Positions 26,967 to 36,291 are shown, numbered from the stretch's first letter. The stretch is DNA of 64,000 nucleotides from an uncultured Clostridium sp. (GCA_900553685.1 USEI01000006.1:26412-90411), one strand, 5' to 3'. A program made the numbers and translations. Notes: a model not told the origin generated them from the sequence alone.

Positions 26967-27563
26967 ATGATTGTTAATCATACAATTAAGTTTATGAAAA
27001 AAATAGCTGTTATGTTTGCAGATGGATTTGAGGAAATTGAAGCATTAGGAACTATTGACATTTTAAGAAGAGCAGGAGTAACTTGTGATATTGTAAGTAT
27101 TCAAAAAGAAACTGTTACTGGAGCTCATGGTATTAAAATACAATCAGATAAAATAATAAGTGAGGACATCAAAAATTATGATATGATAGTTTGTCCAGGT
27201 GGACTTCCAGGGGCAGAATATTTATCTGAATGTGAATTATTAATAGAAACAATAAAAGAATTTGACAAAAGAACTGATAAATATATTGCAGCAATATGTG
27301 CTTCACCTGCTATGGTTTTAAGTAAAGCTGGCATTGAAAAAGATAGATATATAACTTCTTATCCAGGAGAAAATTTTGAAAGTCTTTTAGAACAATCAAA
27401 TTATCTTGAAGAATTAGTAGTTGTAGATAATAATTTAATCACAAGTAGAGGACCTGCAACAACTTTTTTATTTGCTTATAAATTGCTAGATGTATTAGGA
27501 GTAGATAGTAATACTTTAAAAGAAGGTATGTTATGGAATATGTTAGAAGAAGAAAAAGATTAA
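26967..27563 (+). CDS. DJ-1/PfpI family protein (ThiJ-like)
   Basis: Single-domain class I glutamine-amidotransferase-like fold. Members include deglycases, chaperones and stress proteins, so the activity is open. The nucleophile elbow Cys is present in AAICASPAMVL, with the partner acidic residue in DGFEEIEALG. At 189-198 residues it is standard. The core family start is MKKIAVMFADG (ATG at 26994), which has no ribosome site. GGAAGGAG lies before the ATG at 26967, giving a 9-residue extension. The 26967 start codon sits in an 8-bp hairpin (GTATGATT-GTT-AATCATAC), which could restrain translation. Confidence 0.9.
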   Translation: MIVNHTIKFMKKIAVMFADGFEEIEALGTIDILRRAGVTCDIVSIQKETVTGAHGIKIQSDKIISEDIKNYDMIVCPGGLPGAEYLSECELLIETIKEFDKRTDKYIAAICASPAMVLSKAGIEKDRYITSYPGENFESLLEQSNYLEELVVVDNNLITSRGPATTFLFAYKLLDVLGVDSNTLKEGMLWNMLEEEKD

Positions 27564-27578
27564 ATTATTTTTTAATAC

Positions 27579-27607
27579 TTGAAAAATCAATAAAAAAGTA
27601 TTATAAT
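27579..27607 (+). promoter_or_regulatory. Sigma-A promoter of ldh
   Basis: TTGAAA (27579-27584), 17-base spacer, perfect TATAAT (27602-27607), 45 bases before the start codon. Confidence 0.78.
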
Positions 27608-27652
27608 CATACATTGAGAGCAAATAATAAGTTTTAAAGAGGAGTGTTTTGT

Positions 27653-28618
27653 ATGATAGGAAAAAGAAAAGTAGTATTAGTTGGAACAGGTTTTGTTGGT
27701 ATGAGCATGGCATATGCTATTTTAAGTCAAGGAACATCAAGTGGTGTTAATGAATTAGTATTAATAGATGTTTTAAAAGATAAAGCTATAGGCGAAGCCA
27801 TGGATTTAGCTCATGGATTACCTTGTTCATCAAGCCATATGAAAATAAAAGCTGGTGATTATGATGAATGTGAAGACGCAGATATTGTGGTAATTACAGC
27901 AGGATTAAATCAAAAACCAGGTCAAACAAGATTAGAATTGTCTGAAGCAAATGCAAAAATAATGAAAGATATTACAATTCAAGTAGTAAATAATGGTTTC
28001 AAAGGAATTTTTTTAGTTGCTTCAAATCCAGTAGATTTAATGACAAAAGTAGTACAAGAAGTTTCTAAATTTCCAACAGGTAGAGTAATAGGATCAGGAA
28101 CAGCTTTAGATACAGCAAGATTAAGATATATGGTTGGAGAATATTTAAATGTTTCTAATAAAAATGTTCATGCATATATAATGGGAGAACATGGTGATTC
28201 TTCTTTTGTTCCATGGGAACATGCTTATGTTGGCTGCAAAAAAATAACAGATATTTTAGCAGATGCAGGAAAAGAATTATCTGATTTAGACAAAATATAT
28301 GTTGAAGTTAGAGATGCAGCTTATGAAATAATTAATAGAAAAAAAGCAACTTATTACGGAATTGGTTTAGGTCTAGCAAGAATAGTTAAAAACATAATGA
28401 ATGATACAAATGAGATTTTAACTGTATCTGCTTATTTAAATGGTGAATATGGACATAAAGATATTTATGTTGGTGTACCTGCAATAATAAATAGTAACGG
28501 AGCAAGAGAATTATTAGAGCTAGAACTTAATAAACAAAATAAAGAAAAATTAGATAATAGTTGTAAAATATTAAGTGAAAATATGAATAATATAAGAAAA
28601 GTATTAAATAATAAATAA
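27653..28618 (+). CDS. ldh: L-lactate dehydrogenase
   Basis: Reduces pyruvate to L-lactate with NADH, regenerating NAD in fermentation; cytoplasmic tetramer. The 321-residue protein has the Rossmann motif GTGFVGMSMAYA, the substrate loop NQKPGQTR (Gln at the specificity position, indicating lactate rather than malate), SNPVDLMTK, GSGTALDTARLR and the catalytic His in GEHGDS. The ATG at 27653 follows AGAGGAG; the GTG at 27644 in the same frame overlaps the site and is rejected. It is a single-gene unit. Confidence 0.95.
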   Translation: MIGKRKVVLVGTGFVGMSMAYAILSQGTSSGVNELVLIDVLKDKAIGEAMDLAHGLPCSSSHMKIKAGDYDECEDADIVVITAGLNQKPGQTRLELSEANAKIMKDITIQVVNNGFKGIFLVASNPVDLMTKVVQEVSKFPTGRVIGSGTALDTARLRYMVGEYLNVSNKNVHAYIMGEHGDSSFVPWEHAYVGCKKITDILADAGKELSDLDKIYVEVRDAAYEIINRKKATYYGIGLGLARIVKNIMNDTNEILTVSAYLNGEYGHKDIYVGVPAIINSNGARELLELELNKQNKEKLDNSCKILSENMNNIRKVLNNK

Positions 28619-28640
28619 TATAATAAGATAAAAAATAAAA

Positions 28641-28678
28641 TTAAAACTCTATTTTAAAAAAATAGAGTTTTAATTTTT
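28641..28678 (+). terminator. Terminator of ldh, probably bidirectional
   Basis: 14-bp perfect stem (28641-28654 with 28660-28673) with a T-run on the right. An A-rich left flank gives a T-rich tail on the minus strand as well, so it may also end the unknown gene at 28829-29656. Confidence 0.85.
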
Positions 28679-28828
28679 ATTATATGAATTTTTTTTTAAT
28701 TTCTTACTACATAAAGATTTTAATTAAATTGTATACAAATTTTGTTGTTTAAAATTAAGTTTTAAAATAAATTATATTAAAGTTTCAAAAAATATAATGA
28801 ATTGAATGGAGTGCAATAAATTTAAAGA

Positions 28829-29656
28829 TTATCTTGTTTCTTTATCATCATATTCAATTCTTATATAAGGATGTTCTTTTAATTTATTATAAATTTTATA
28901 TATTTTCCCATATTTTTCTATTCTTTTTAATCTATCATTTTTTACTTTTTTGGCAAGTTCTAAATAACTTGATTTTTTTCCATCAGGCATTAGAATATTG
29001 TGTTTTTGAAAACTGTGTTTAACTTCTGGTGGCATGCTTGAAAGGTTTATAAAAAATGTATCTAGTTCAGAAATCATAAATTTGTCTTCAATTTCACAAG
29101 CTCTAGTAAAATCTATTGAATCAACCACTTCTGCTATTTTGTCTTGTTGATTTAATAAAACATCTGAAGCAGGTAATGTATCAGTATATTCCATAGTTGA
29201 TGATGTAACCTTTTTAAAATTTCTTAAAACTTGAGAATATAGTTGAAAATCATCAGAAGATATTTTTTTATTCATATTTTGACCAAATTCAGGATAAACT
29301 TCTCTGATTTTAGAGAATAATTCATATCTAGAAGTATATCTTGAAGATAATTTATTATATGCAGTTATATTTTTTTCAAAATTATTCACAGTAAATAATC
29401 TATTTTCTTGATAACGTTTTTCTGATATATCAGTATGCATTCCTAATTTAGCATACTTTATTGGTGCAGGAAGCACAATGCTAGTATCTGCTAATGATGC
29501 GACAAAAGCCATATCATGCATAGATAATAAAAAACTTTGAAATCTTGATATACCAGAACGTATTTCTGTGATACTATGTTTTTTATAGATGTCAAATTTC
29601 TTATCTAATGAATTTTTTGAATTTAATATGTTACTATTTTCACTTAATGTATTCAT
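28829..29656 (-). CDS. Unknown 275-residue helical protein
   Basis: Not recognised. The protein is charged and mainly helical, without a signal peptide or membrane segment, and is probably cytoplasmic. The central part (about 55-80, FVASLADTSIVLPAPIKYAKLG) is the only mildly hydrophobic patch. The C-terminus is strongly charged (KKVKNDRLKRIEKYGKIYKIYNKL region). TAGAGG precedes the ATG, and a strong promoter lies just upstream at 29678-29706. Its long helical style resembles the other unknown genes of the window, but no shared motif was found. Confidence 0.72.
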   Translation of the reverse strand: MNTLSENSNILNSKNSLDKKFDIYKKHSITEIRSGISRFQSFLLSMHDMAFVASLADTSIVLPAPIKYAKLGMHTDISEKRYQENRLFTVNNFEKNITAYNKLSSRYTSRYELFSKIREVYPEFGQNMNKKISSDDFQLYSQVLRNFKKVTSSTMEYTDTLPASDVLLNQQDKIAEVVDSIDFTRACEIEDKFMISELDTFFINLSSMPPEVKHSFQKHNILMPDGKKSSYLELAKKVKNDRLKRIEKYGKIYKIYNKLKEHPYIRIEYDDKETR

Positions 29657-29677
29657 AATTTTTACCTCTAGATTAGA

Positions 29678-29706
29678 AGTATAATCCTTTTTTTATGCGG
29701 TGTCAA
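29678..29706 (-). promoter_or_regulatory. Strong sigma-A promoter of the 28829-29656 gene
   Basis: On the minus strand a perfect TTGACA (29701-29706), 17-base spacer and TATACT (29678-29683), only 21 bases before the start codon. Confidence 0.8.
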
Positions 29707-29787
29707 TCATTTTTACAAAAATATTTTTTAGATATTATTAGTAAAATGTATAAATATATTTTACTAAAAAAATGTATTAAATTTATA

Positions 29788-30687
29788 TTAAAATAACAAA
29801 TTAACCAATCCTAAAATAAAACCTATCAAAGCTCCTAAATTTATTAATGCATTTAATTCTTTTTTCATTATTTGTAAAATTAGATTTTCAAGTTCTAAAA
29901 CTTCCATTGAATTTATTTTATTTTTTACAATATTTGAAATATTTATTGAATTCAAAATAGAAGGCATAGTTTTTATAATAAAATCTTCATAGATATTTAT
30001 CACTAGATTTTGAATACTTATATTAGAAGATTCTATAGAATTGTAAATATCAGAAGTAGTATATGAAGCATATTTATTTAATTCTTTAGTTACCATTTCA
30101 TGTATTAAATTTTCACCTTCTGTTTCTATATATTCATTTATTTTAAAACTAGCATCTTCTGATATTGAAGATATAAGTGCTTTTCCTCCAAAAATACTTA
30201 AAGCAGAACCTTTTATTTTTTCTTTAGCTACTATCTCAAGTTTTTGAGTTATCAAATTACCTAAATCATAAGATATAATAGTTTCATAAATACTGAAAGC
30301 TATATGATTGGCTAGTTTTTCAAAATTTTTATTATAATTTACACTTCCAATATAAGATTCTATATAGTCTTTTAGATTTATAGAAGTTTCAGTTTCTGCA
30401 TGAGAAAGAATATTTGAAATTTTTAGTTTTAAATTTTCTTTCATTTCTTTTGATAGTAAAGTTTTCTTTAAAGTATCTTCTGTCAAAAGATTAGTACTTA
30501 TAGAATTACCAATGGCTTCTGCTAAACGTGCTTTATTTTTAGGAATTATTCCAGGTGTAAAAGGCAAAGTATATTTACCTATTGTTATTGGTTTTAGTGG
30601 TCTAAACATCATTTTTACCGCAATCCAATTGGTTACATAGCCTATTCCTGCACCAATTAGAGGTCTAATTATAATTGAATAATCCAT
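29788..30687 (-). CDS. DUF445 family membrane protein (YheB-like)
   Basis: Membrane protein of unknown function. The family signature is at the N-terminus: IGAGIGYVTNWIAVKMMFRPLKP and FTPGIIPKNKARLA (about residues 10-55). A long helical middle follows, and a C-terminal hydrophobic hairpin (INLGALIGFILGLVNLLF). In 299 residues the N- and C-terminal helices would anchor a helical body. AAGGAG precedes the ATG. It stands alone between two oppositely oriented genes, and no role can be inferred from context. Confidence 0.9.
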   Translation of the reverse strand: MDYSIIIRPLIGAGIGYVTNWIAVKMMFRPLKPITIGKYTLPFTPGIIPKNKARLAEAIGNSISTNLLTEDTLKKTLLSKEMKENLKLKISNILSHAETETSINLKDYIESYIGSVNYNKNFEKLANHIAFSIYETIISYDLGNLITQKLEIVAKEKIKGSALSIFGGKALISSISEDASFKINEYIETEGENLIHEMVTKELNKYASYTTSDIYNSIESSNISIQNLVINIYEDFIIKTMPSILNSINISNIVKNKINSMEVLELENLILQIMKKELNALINLGALIGFILGLVNLLF

Positions 30688-30842
30688 ATTTTCTCCTTTT
30701 AAATAACATTATTTATTATATCTAATTCTTTAAAAAATATTTAATCATAATTAAAGATTAAAATAAAGTATTATAAGTAAAATTTAGGAGATAATATTAA
30801 ATAATAAAATTTTATTTTAACAATGCAAATTTGAGGTAAAAA

Positions 30843-31796
30843 ATGATTTTAAACATAATTTTTATAATTGTAGGATTTTTTTTATTAGTCAAAGGAGCTG
30901 ATTTATTAGTAGATGGATCTAGTAGAATTGCTAGAAAATTTAATGTAAAAGAGATAATAATAGGGCTTACTATTGTTTCTATTGGAACTTCTATGCCAGA
31001 ATTAATAATTAGTGTAACATCTGCTTTAAAAAATCAGTCAGATTTTGCAATAGGTAATATTTTAGGAAGTAATATTTCTAACTTATTTTTTATATTAGGA
31101 GTTTGTGCTATAATAAAACCACTTTTATTTAAAAAACAAACTGTAAAAATAGAAATTCCTTTTGTAATATTTTTAACTGCATTATTGTATATTTTTGGAA
31201 ATAATGGAGATTATCATTTAATAACTGAACTTGAAGGAATAATTTTTATAGTATTTTGTGTATTATTTACTATTTACAATATTTTTATATCTAAAAATAT
31301 TAATAATTCAGAAATGGAAAAAAATAAAAATAAGGATATAAAACTTAGTAAATCTTTTTTACTCATAATGATAGGGATTATTTTATTAAAGTTTGGAGGG
31401 GATTTTGTTGTAGATAATGCTTCTAGAATTGCTACATTATTAGGAATTAGTGAAAGAGTTATTAGTTTAACTATTGTAGCAATTAGTACGAGTTTACCAG
31501 AATTAATAACTTCTGCTTTGGCAACCTATAAAGGAGAAATAGACTTAGCTATAGGAAATATTATAGGCTCGAACATTTTGAACATTGTATTAATAGTTGG
31601 AATAATGGCTATAATAAATCCTATCCCATATTCGGTAAGTTTTAATAAAGATTTAATGATATTTTTAATAGGAATGATATTTTTATTTATAGTTCCATTT
31701 ATTGGAGAAAAATATAAGATTGAAAGAGTTTCGGGTTATATATATCTTATAAGTTATTTTATATATATTAGCAGTTTAGTTTTCTACAATATATAA
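30843..31796 (+). CDS. Sodium/calcium exchanger family protein (CaCA, YrbG-like)
   Basis: Cation antiporter of the cytoplasmic membrane. The two inverted alpha repeats that bind the ions are plain: TIVSIGTSMPELIIS...GNILGSNISN near residues 42-80 and TIVAISTSLPELITS...GNIIGSNILN near 208-246. About ten hydrophobic helices fill 317 residues, the usual size. The spacing of the helices gives two homologous halves separated by a polar loop (SKNINNSEMEKNKNK). GAGG lies before the ATG. Whether calcium, another divalent ion or potassium moves is not decided by sequence. Confidence 0.93.
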   Translation: MILNIIFIIVGFFLLVKGADLLVDGSSRIARKFNVKEIIIGLTIVSIGTSMPELIISVTSALKNQSDFAIGNILGSNISNLFFILGVCAIIKPLLFKKQTVKIEIPFVIFLTALLYIFGNNGDYHLITELEGIIFIVFCVLFTIYNIFISKNINNSEMEKNKNKDIKLSKSFLLIMIGIILLKFGGDFVVDNASRIATLLGISERVISLTIVAISTSLPELITSALATYKGEIDLAIGNIIGSNILNIVLIVGIMAIINPIPYSVSFNKDLMIFLIGMIFLFIVPFIGEKYKIERVSGYIYLISYFIYISSLVFYNI

Positions 31797-31857
31797 TTTA
31801 TAAGTTTTAATTATTTATATTCAAAAGTTTGTATAATAAATTTGTAATAACTTTAAT

Positions 31858-32592
31858 TTATATAAAATAATCGCGGTTATTTGAAATATTTTTTTTAGTA
31901 TAGATACTAAGATTGTTATTATTATCACAAGTTGCAAGAAAAATATCTGATATATCAGATATTTTTTGTTTTGCAATTTCTTTATTTAACCAAACTAGAT
32001 CATTTCCGGTTTTATTTAGATTTTCTAAAAGCACATGACCATCTAATATAACATTTGTTAAAACAGAAGTAGTATTAGGATTTATATTTAAATCTTCTAA
32101 AGTTGCAGGTTTTTTAGAAGATTTGGGTAAAAAACTTATTTTTCCATTTGATTCTAATATAGCAGTTTGAATATCATTAATGTTAAAAAAACCATTTGTT
32201 CTACATTGAAGTAAAAATTCATTTAAATCTAATTTGGTTATTTTAAAATTTTCTCGATAAAACTCGCCATTATCTAATAATATTAAAGAATTACCATAAA
32301 TAAATCTTCTAAATTTTATAGATTTATTGCAGAAAATAGAGATAAGAAATGAAATTGAAGCGTAAACAGTCATAGCAATTAAAGGTTCCATAAAATTATT
32401 TTCTAAAGAGGTAGCCATTTCTGCTGCAATAGACCCTATTGTAATTCCTATAATATAATCAAACATACTAAGTTGAGACATTTCTTTATTTCCCATAAAT
32501 TTAGCAAGTACAAATAGAAATAATTCTGAAGTTACGGATAGGATAAATATTTTAAAAAAGTCATTTAGTGATATAGAAAATATTGATAACAC
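31858..32592 (-). CDS. DUF421 membrane protein (YetF-like)
   Basis: Three N-terminal membrane helices (about 10-100) with the family segment MSQLSMFDYIIGITIGSIAA, followed by the cytoplasmic YetF domain (GNSLILLDNGEFYRENFKITKLDLNEFLLQCR and ILESNGKISFLPK; shown in parts). The 244-residue length is typical. YetF-type proteins have been linked to spore-coat or membrane stress, but the function is unknown. It is convergent with the cation exchanger gene, with 61 bases between their stops and no clear hairpin. Confidence 0.88.
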   Translation of the reverse strand: MLSIFSISLNDFFKIFILSVTSELFLFVLAKFMGNKEMSQLSMFDYIIGITIGSIAAEMATSLENNFMEPLIAMTVYASISFLISIFCNKSIKFRRFIYGNSLILLDNGEFYRENFKITKLDLNEFLLQCRTNGFFNINDIQTAILESNGKISFLPKSSKKPATLEDLNINPNTTSVLTNVILDGHVLLENLNKTGNDLVWLNKEIAKQKISDISDIFLATCDNNNNLSIYTKKNISNNRDYFI

Positions 32593-32948
32593 TTTAAAAA
32601 TCTCCTTTTTGTTTTATAATTATTAGAATATTAATTTTTGTTATACATAAGTAAGAAAGTTATTTAAATTTTTTATTATATAAACTATTTGGAAAATTAA
32701 AATTAATAAAAATAAATAAATTTTAGAAATTCTTAGTAATATAATTTGTAAAATTTTGAAAAAAATACATAATTTCACATAAAAATTACAAAAAACTATT
32801 TATTATCTTCACAATTTGTGATAAAATATACTTGTTGAGTGTCACTAAAAACTTTGAACTCAAAATTATGCCAGAATATATACTTATGAAAAAAGGTCAT
32901 AAAGACTTTAAAAATCTATAAATGTAATTACATATATAGGAGGAATAT
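32593..32948. promoter_or_regulatory. Intergenic region with an operator-like palindrome
   Basis: No gene. TCACAATTTGTGA (32809-32821) is a 13-base perfect palindrome around a central T, next to TAAAAT at 32822-32827, which may be the -10 of the unknown gene at 32949; the -35 is not convincing. A GTTGAGT/AACTCAA repeat pair lies near 32834-32865. The rest is A/T-rich without recognised structure. The short frame ATG at about 32869 (17 codons) has no ribosome site. Confidence 0.45.
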
Positions 32949-34094
32949 ATGTCGCAAACACAATCTAATATGAGTTTTTCAGTAAACAGACATGCTATAG
33001 TATACAATATGTTAAATGGGGAGATACTAGGAAGACTTGCTTCGAGAAATGATGAACAAAAGAAAGAATTATATAAGGAAAAAGGTATAATTGAATCTTC
33101 ACCAGCAATAATAAAATTTATGGGAAGACATAAAGAAGTTTTTGGAAATAGAAAGCTAATATATCAAAATGGAAATTTCTTTGGTGGGATTGTACCACTT
33201 TCACCACTTTCTGAAACTGAATCTTATAAAGATATGTTAAAATCTAGAATGAAATATGAATATGATATTTCAGATGAAGAATTACTAGAAATGGATGGCT
33301 TTATAGAAGATTTAGAAAATTTACATAGATCATCAGAGATAAAACCTATTTTAGATGAAACTATTGAATATAAAAATTCTATAGAGAGACTTTGGAAAGC
33401 TAATGAATCAAGAATTATGAAACATATCAAAGGAATATTAGGGAGTTATACACCAAAAAATGTTGGAAAAGTAAATGTGTATGTAATGTATCCAAATATA
33501 GATACACATAGAAGCTGTCCAGTATCAGATAATAAAACTTATTCATTTTTTGGAAAAAGAGGAGAAAGAAATCCAAGTAAGATTCTTGCTTATTTAACAC
33601 ATCAAGCAGTACATCAACCAATGCTTCCATATACTCCATCAATGACAAGAGATGAAAAAGAAAGCTTTCATGCATTTATTAAGTTTTTAACAGATAAAGA
33701 GATATATAGTAGTTTAACTGGGAGAAGTTATTTAGATATAGAAACAGTAAAAGAAAATTCAAATGTAATGGGAAAAGTGTATCCATTTTGGTTAGGATAT
33801 AGATATAGAAATATTGATAAGCAAGGATTAAATCCAGCAGAAGAGATACGAAAAGCAATAAAAAGAGATAAAGATTATTTTGATAATTTACCACAAAAGT
33901 CAAGAAAGAGAAAATTATTTGAAAGTTATGAATTTGAAAAGATTGATGCAGATAAACTTTCTACTTTCTTCAAAGCTAGAAGAGGCATTACACCATATGA
34001 ATTTGCTAGACTTGATTTTGAAGATAAGACTTTAGTTTATAAAGATGAATATTTAAAGAAAAAATCAGAAGATGTTGATTTTTATGATGTGTAA
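32949..34094 (+). CDS. Unknown 381-residue protein with a zincin-like HQxxH motif
   Basis: Not recognised. It has no signal peptide or membrane segment. Residues about 205-245 read ILAYLTHQAVHQP..., then about 20 residues later ESFHAFIKFLTDKE. This spacing resembles HExxH plus a downstream Glu of zinc metallopeptidases, but Gln replaces the catalytic Glu, so an active peptidase is doubtful. The N-terminal 120 residues look like a separate mixed domain with GRHKEVFG and NGNFFGGIVPLSPLS. AGGAGG lies just before the ATG. It is a single-gene unit with a strong terminator. Confidence 0.72.
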   Translation: MSQTQSNMSFSVNRHAIVYNMLNGEILGRLASRNDEQKKELYKEKGIIESSPAIIKFMGRHKEVFGNRKLIYQNGNFFGGIVPLSPLSETESYKDMLKSRMKYEYDISDEELLEMDGFIEDLENLHRSSEIKPILDETIEYKNSIERLWKANESRIMKHIKGILGSYTPKNVGKVNVYVMYPNIDTHRSCPVSDNKTYSFFGKRGERNPSKILAYLTHQAVHQPMLPYTPSMTRDEKESFHAFIKFLTDKEIYSSLTGRSYLDIETVKENSNVMGKVYPFWLGYRYRNIDKQGLNPAEEIRKAIKRDKDYFDNLPQKSRKRKLFESYEFEKIDADKLSTFFKARRGITPYEFARLDFEDKTLVYKDEYLKKKSEDVDFYDV

Positions 34095-34105
34095 TATTTA
34101 TAGAA

Positions 34106-34139
34106 AAATTTAGATAACTTGTTATCTAAATTTTTTTTT
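34106..34139 (+). terminator. Intrinsic terminator of the 32949-34094 gene
   Basis: 12-13 bp stem (34106-34118 with 34121-34133, AAATTTAGATAAC arm) followed by a nine-T run. Confidence 0.9.
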
Positions 34140-34166
34140 GTTAAAATAATTATGTAGGAGAAGAAA

Positions 34167-35174
34167 ATGGGAAGAAAAAAGAAAAATAATAAAGTAAAAG
34201 AGTTAATTGTTTTATCTGCTTTAATTTTAATTATTATTATAGCAGATAAAACAGGTGTATTAAAATATATTGATGATTATGTTGGAAATAGTGAATTTGC
34301 AAATCAAATAAGGACTGTTGAAAATTCAAATATTTCTACAGCAGCCAAAGTGAAAATAGATGAACAAATTGTAGAAAGTGTCTCAAAAAATATTTCCATA
34401 GAAAAAGGAAAGCTAAATATATTATTTTTTGATGTTGGACAAGCAGATAGCGAATTAATTATTTATGATAATAAAACTATGCTTATTGATGCGGGAAATA
34501 CAAAAGATGGTGAAAAAATAGTAAATGCGATAAAAACTTTAGGAATTTCAAAATTGGATTATGTTATAGGTACACATGTTCATGAAGATCATATTGGAGG
34601 AATGAGTTTTATTATAGATAATTTTGAGATAGGAGAATTTTATTTACCTTATAATACACAAACTACTTCTAGTTATTATAAAAATTTGTTAAAATCACTT
34701 GCAAATAAAAATTTAAGCATTAATGAAACTGTTATCGGAGATAAAATAGAACTTTCAAATATAATTTGTGAAGTAATGAGTGTAAGAAATGACGAACCTG
34801 AAAATGCAAATGAATCTTCAATAGTATTAGAGCTAACTTATGGAAATAAAAAATATTTATTTATGGGAGATGCTGAAACTAAAAATGAAGAAGAAAGAAC
34901 GTGGAATGATGTAGATGTTTTAAAGGTAGGACATCATGGTTCAAATACTAGTAGTTCAATAAATTTCTTGAATCAAGTATCTCCAGAGATTGCAATAATT
35001 TCAGTAGGTGCAGAAAATTCTTATGGATTACCAAAAGAAAAAATAATTGATAGATTGAAAAAAATAGGAACAGAAATTTACAGAACAGATTTAGATGGAA
35101 CAATTCAAATTATTAGTGATGGAAATAATCAAGAACTTAGAAAAATAGACATAAGTTTAGATGGAAATAAATAA
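34167..35174 (+). CDS. Extracellular ComEC-like metallo-beta-lactamase-fold hydrolase
   Basis: Metal-dependent hydrolase displayed outside the membrane by an N-terminal helix (about 13-30). The fold matches the C-terminal domain of ComEC. The metal ligands are seen in HVHEDHIGG (HxHxDH), MGDAE and VGHHGSNTSS. FFDVGQADSELI is the usual opening strand. Such stand-alone proteins may cleave DNA or a phosphate ester; the substrate is not known. A DUF3006 gene follows in the opposite direction, 24 bases from stop to stop. These two families commonly sit together in Clostridia, so the association is probably functional. TAGGAG precedes the ATG. Confidence 0.92.
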   Translation: MGRKKKNNKVKELIVLSALILIIIIADKTGVLKYIDDYVGNSEFANQIRTVENSNISTAAKVKIDEQIVESVSKNISIEKGKLNILFFDVGQADSELIIYDNKTMLIDAGNTKDGEKIVNAIKTLGISKLDYVIGTHVHEDHIGGMSFIIDNFEIGEFYLPYNTQTTSSYYKNLLKSLANKNLSINETVIGDKIELSNIICEVMSVRNDEPENANESSIVLELTYGNKKYLFMGDAETKNEEERTWNDVDVLKVGHHGSNTSSSINFLNQVSPEIAIISVGAENSYGLPKEKIIDRLKKIGTEIYRTDLDGTIQIISDGNNQELRKIDISLDGNK

Positions 35175-35197
35175 GTTTTAAAGATGAAGTAAAAAAG

Positions 35198-35509
35198 TTA
35201 TTTCTTTTTTTTAAAAAGATTATCTACTAAGTGTTTTATTTCATCTTTTTCTTTTTGTGTAGTTTCTACATCTAAAATATATTCTCCATTTTTTAAAGTA
35301 ATAATATCACCAGATTTACAATTTTGGGGAAGCAAATCTTTTTTTATATTAATAAATTCTTTAGTTTCTCTATTTTCACATATAGCGTATTCTCCTTCAA
35401 ACCTATCTATTGAATAAGATATATTAGATTTTAAAATAGATTTCTCAAGTTCTTTTGAAAAATCATTATTTAAAACATTATTTTTATTTTCAAAAATTTC
35501 TAAATCCAT
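35198..35509 (-). CDS. DUF3006 protein
   Basis: The 103-residue protein has an N-terminal tail of about 30 residues, then the DUF3006 domain: SIDRFEGEYAICEN, LPQNCKSGDII and YILDVETTQKEKDEIKHLVDNLF. Its role is unknown. The family recurs next to ComEC-like hydrolases, as here. GGAGG before the ATG supports the start. No promoter was clear. Confidence 0.87.
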   Translation of the reverse strand: MDLEIFENKNNVLNNDFSKELEKSILKSNISYSIDRFEGEYAICENRETKEFINIKKDLLPQNCKSGDIITLKNGEYILDVETTQKEKDEIKHLVDNLFKKKK

Positions 35510-35739
35510 AAAAACCTCCTTTCTCTATAATATAGCAATATAGCATAATTTATTTAAAAATACAATATTTTAATAGTATTATTTACAAATAAAATTTTTA
35601 TTGATAAAATTTATAAAAATAAGAATACTTATTATATAAGATTGTATGTAATAATATGAAAAAATATTGGTTTAATAGAATGATAAAAATTTTCATATAA
35701 ATTTTATATAATAAAACACAAATGAAGGGAGTATAGAAA
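35510..35739. other. Divergent intergenic region
   Basis: A/T-rich spacer between divergent genes. TATAAT at 35708-35713 could serve the gene at 35740, but no convincing -35 was found. No small gene was seen. Confidence 0.35.
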
Positions 35740-36291
35740 GTGAATAAAAAAAATGTTATTATTTTAATAATTGGTATTATTATATTTTGTTTGGCATTAG
35801 TTTTTTTAATTTTTTCAATCAATTCAAAAAAAGAAAATAGTCAAAACAATATAGAAGTAGAAGAAGTTTCTAAAACAAAAGATTTAGAAGATGTTGATTA
35901 TACAGATTTTGTATTTTATAGAGAAGATAGAAGTGAAGTAAGATTATCAAATTATAAAGATAAACCAGCAATGATTTTATTTTGGAATGAAGATACAGAA
36001 GACGCTGTGGAGATGTTAAAAAGAGTAAATGAAATGTATGAAAAGTATAAAGATAAAATTAATTTTTTTATGATTAATACTACAGAAAAAGTTAGTGATG
36101 AAATAAAAAATAGTATTTCTATGGAAATATATTATGATTTATATAAAGAAGGTGTATTAAAGTATAATATTTCAGAGTTTCCATCAATGATTTATATAGC
36201 AGAAGATAATAGTATTATGAATGCAAAAGCAGGGCTTACAACAAGAGATGCTTTAGAGGCGAATCTAGATATATTATCTAATAATATTTAA
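35740..36291 (+). CDS. Membrane-anchored thioredoxin-fold protein lacking CxxC (TlpA-like)
   Basis: An N-terminal helix (about 4-25) exports or anchors the protein. Residues about 50-183 follow the TlpA/AhpC pattern, with FYREDRSEVRLSNYKDKPAMILFWNEDTED and later YNISEFPSMIYIAEDNSI (cis-Pro before SMIYI; quoted in parts). The position of the redox CxxC in FWASWCxxC is occupied by NEDTED, so thiol-disulfide exchange is not expected. A GTG start follows AAGGGAG with an 8-base spacer. Its end overlaps the convergent gene at 36274 by 18 bases. Confidence 0.82.
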   Translation: MNKKNVIILIIGIIIFCLALVFLIFSINSKKENSQNNIEVEEVSKTKDLEDVDYTDFVFYREDRSEVRLSNYKDKPAMILFWNEDTEDAVEMLKRVNEMYEKYKDKINFFMINTTEKVSDEIKNSISMEIYYDLYKEGVLKYNISEFPSMIYIAEDNSIMNAKAGLTTRDALEANLDILSNNI

